Below are positions 25,511 to 26,243 of a stretch of DNA of 26,243 bases, in pieces. Position numbers and translations under genes: made by a program. Below the pieces are notes generated by a model. That model saw only the letters and a program-made list of their open reading frames with translations, made no database searches and was not told the origin of the DNA. Positions within the stretch are counted from its first letter, which is position 1; each line of letters opens with the position of its first letter. This DNA is from CAYLYM01 sp964387645 (GTDB lineage: Bacteria; Calditrichota; Calditrichia; RBG-13-44-9), in NCBI GenBank assembly GCA_964387645.1, contig CAYLYM010000048.1, positions 1-26,243 of the forward strand. Direction: 5' to 3'.

Positions 25511-26243
25511 ATGAGAAAATTTGCGTTATATCTCTTGCTTCTTTTAGGCGCTATAGTTTTTACTTATCCATTTTTGTGGATGACTTCGGCTTCTCTGGCA
25601 CCTGAACAAGAAATCGGCAAGTTAACTCTTTTTCCCTCCCGGCTTACTTTAAACAGTTATGAACAGATGATTACTAAAGTCCCTATTTTTCGCTCCCTGT
25701 TGAATAGTCTATTTGTTTCTTTTTCTATTACATTTGGTGTTTTGGTTTTCAGTTCTATGGTGGGATATGCCCTCTCCCGTTTACGCTTCCGTGGTCGGAA
25801 TTTAATTTTTTATATCATCATCTTTACAATGACGCTTCCTTTTCAGATTACTCTAATTCCTTTGTATATCTTGATGGTCAAATTTGGCTGGGTAGATTCA
25901 TATTTGGGTCTTATTGTGCCTTATTTAATGAATGCCTTCGCTGTTATCATGTTTCGGCAATATTTCATGAATATTCCACAGGATCTGATTGACGCAGCGC
26001 GGATTGATGGATGTTCAGAATTTCAAATTTTGTTTCGAATTCTGTGGCCCAATTCCATCCCAGCCCTGGTTACCGTAGGAATCATCACATTTATGACGTC
26101 CTGGAATGAAGTCCTGTGGCCGCTTATTGTGATCCGCAACGAGAAATTAATGACCATGCCACAGTTGGTCACGCTTTTCGTAGTTGGTGGTAGGGCCGAA
26201 TCACAATTAGGGGTAAAGTTGGCTTCGGCAACTCTATTGGCGT
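25511..26243 (+). CDS. Sugar ABC transporter permease, MalG/UgpE type, 3' end cut by window edge
   Basis: ATG 25511, 4 nt after the preceding stop, opens a frame of 244 codons running off the right end; about 30 residues of a normal ~275 are missing. The start 'MRKFALYLLLLLGAIVFTYP' is the usual first TM segment. 'SLAPEQEI' and 'LTLNSYEQM' are typical of CUT1 MalG partners. The EAA-type loop begins at about residue 161 ('DAARIDGCSEFQI...LWPNSIP'). 'FMTSWNEVLWPL' is a strong family string. AGAGAGG at 25492-25498 inside the preceding gene is a possible SD, though the spacing is long. It completes the membrane pair of the importer. Confidence 0.93.
   Translation, partial: MRKFALYLLLLLGAIVFTYPFLWMTSASLAPEQEIGKLTLFPSRLTLNSYEQMITKVPIFRSLLNSLFVSFSITFGVLVFSSMVGYALSRLRFRGRNLIFYIIIFTMTLPFQITLIPLYILMVKFGWVDSYLGLIVPYLMNAFAVIMFRQYFMNIPQDLIDAARIDGCSEFQILFRILWPNSIPALVTVGIITFMTSWNEVLWPLIVIRNEKLMTMPQLVTLFVVGGRAESQLGVKLASATLLA

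Overview
The window looks like a low-GC (mostly A+T-rich) chromosome segment from a Gram-negative bacterium of the wider Fibrobacterota-Chlorobiota-Bacteroidota group, most likely a Calditrichota/KSB1- or Ignavibacteria-like lineage. This is an inference. It rests on a 'YPNPFNPET' type IX (Por) sorting tail, a PorV-like outer-membrane protein, a TonB-dependent receptor with an N-terminal carboxypeptidase-regulatory-like domain, and a large Ser/Thr kinase with an extracytoplasmic TPR/propeller sensor. There is no 16S gene or other taxonomic marker in the window.

Left part (1-4.7 kb): a truncated NOL1/NOP2/Sun-type RNA m5C methyltransferase and an SDR oxidoreductase form a probable minus-strand operon. 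An A+T-rich stretch of about 840 bp without genes follows; it holds one G+C-richer, foldable island at about 2114-2195. A two-TM coiled-coil membrane protein and a radical SAM protein with SPASM-like C-terminal cysteines follow on the plus strand, ending at a clear intrinsic terminator. Centre (4.7-11.9 kb): a tRNA-Asp(GUC) lies 24 nt downstream of a kinase gene of nearly 1,400 codons, both on the minus strand. A divergent parvulin-type PPIase lipoprotein comes next, then a convergent zinc-dependent medium-chain alcohol/polyol dehydrogenase.

Right part (11.9-26.2 kb): a carbohydrate-acquisition locus. A LacI-family regulator has its own sigma70-type promoter followed at once by a perfect CG-centred 14-bp palindrome. 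A close variant of that palindrome sits over the promoter of the divergent dehydrogenase gene. Downstream, all on the plus strand, come (1) a secreted protein built from two apparently identical 1,062-bp repeats of carbohydrate-binding-like modules plus a type IX sorting tail; (2) a TonB-dependent receptor, a ~1,076-aa secreted acidic/Fn3 protein and a PorV-like barrel, spaced by 14-20 nt; (3) a sugar-type ABC importer (binding lipoprotein, MalF-like and MalG-like permeases, the last cut by the window end). No SusD homologue, glycoside hydrolase or importer ATPase is seen in the window.

The working model is inferred: the surface repeat protein binds a glycan, the receptor trio moves oligosaccharide across the outer membrane, the ABC importer moves it across the inner membrane, and the dehydrogenase acts on a sugar or polyol product, all under LacI-type control.
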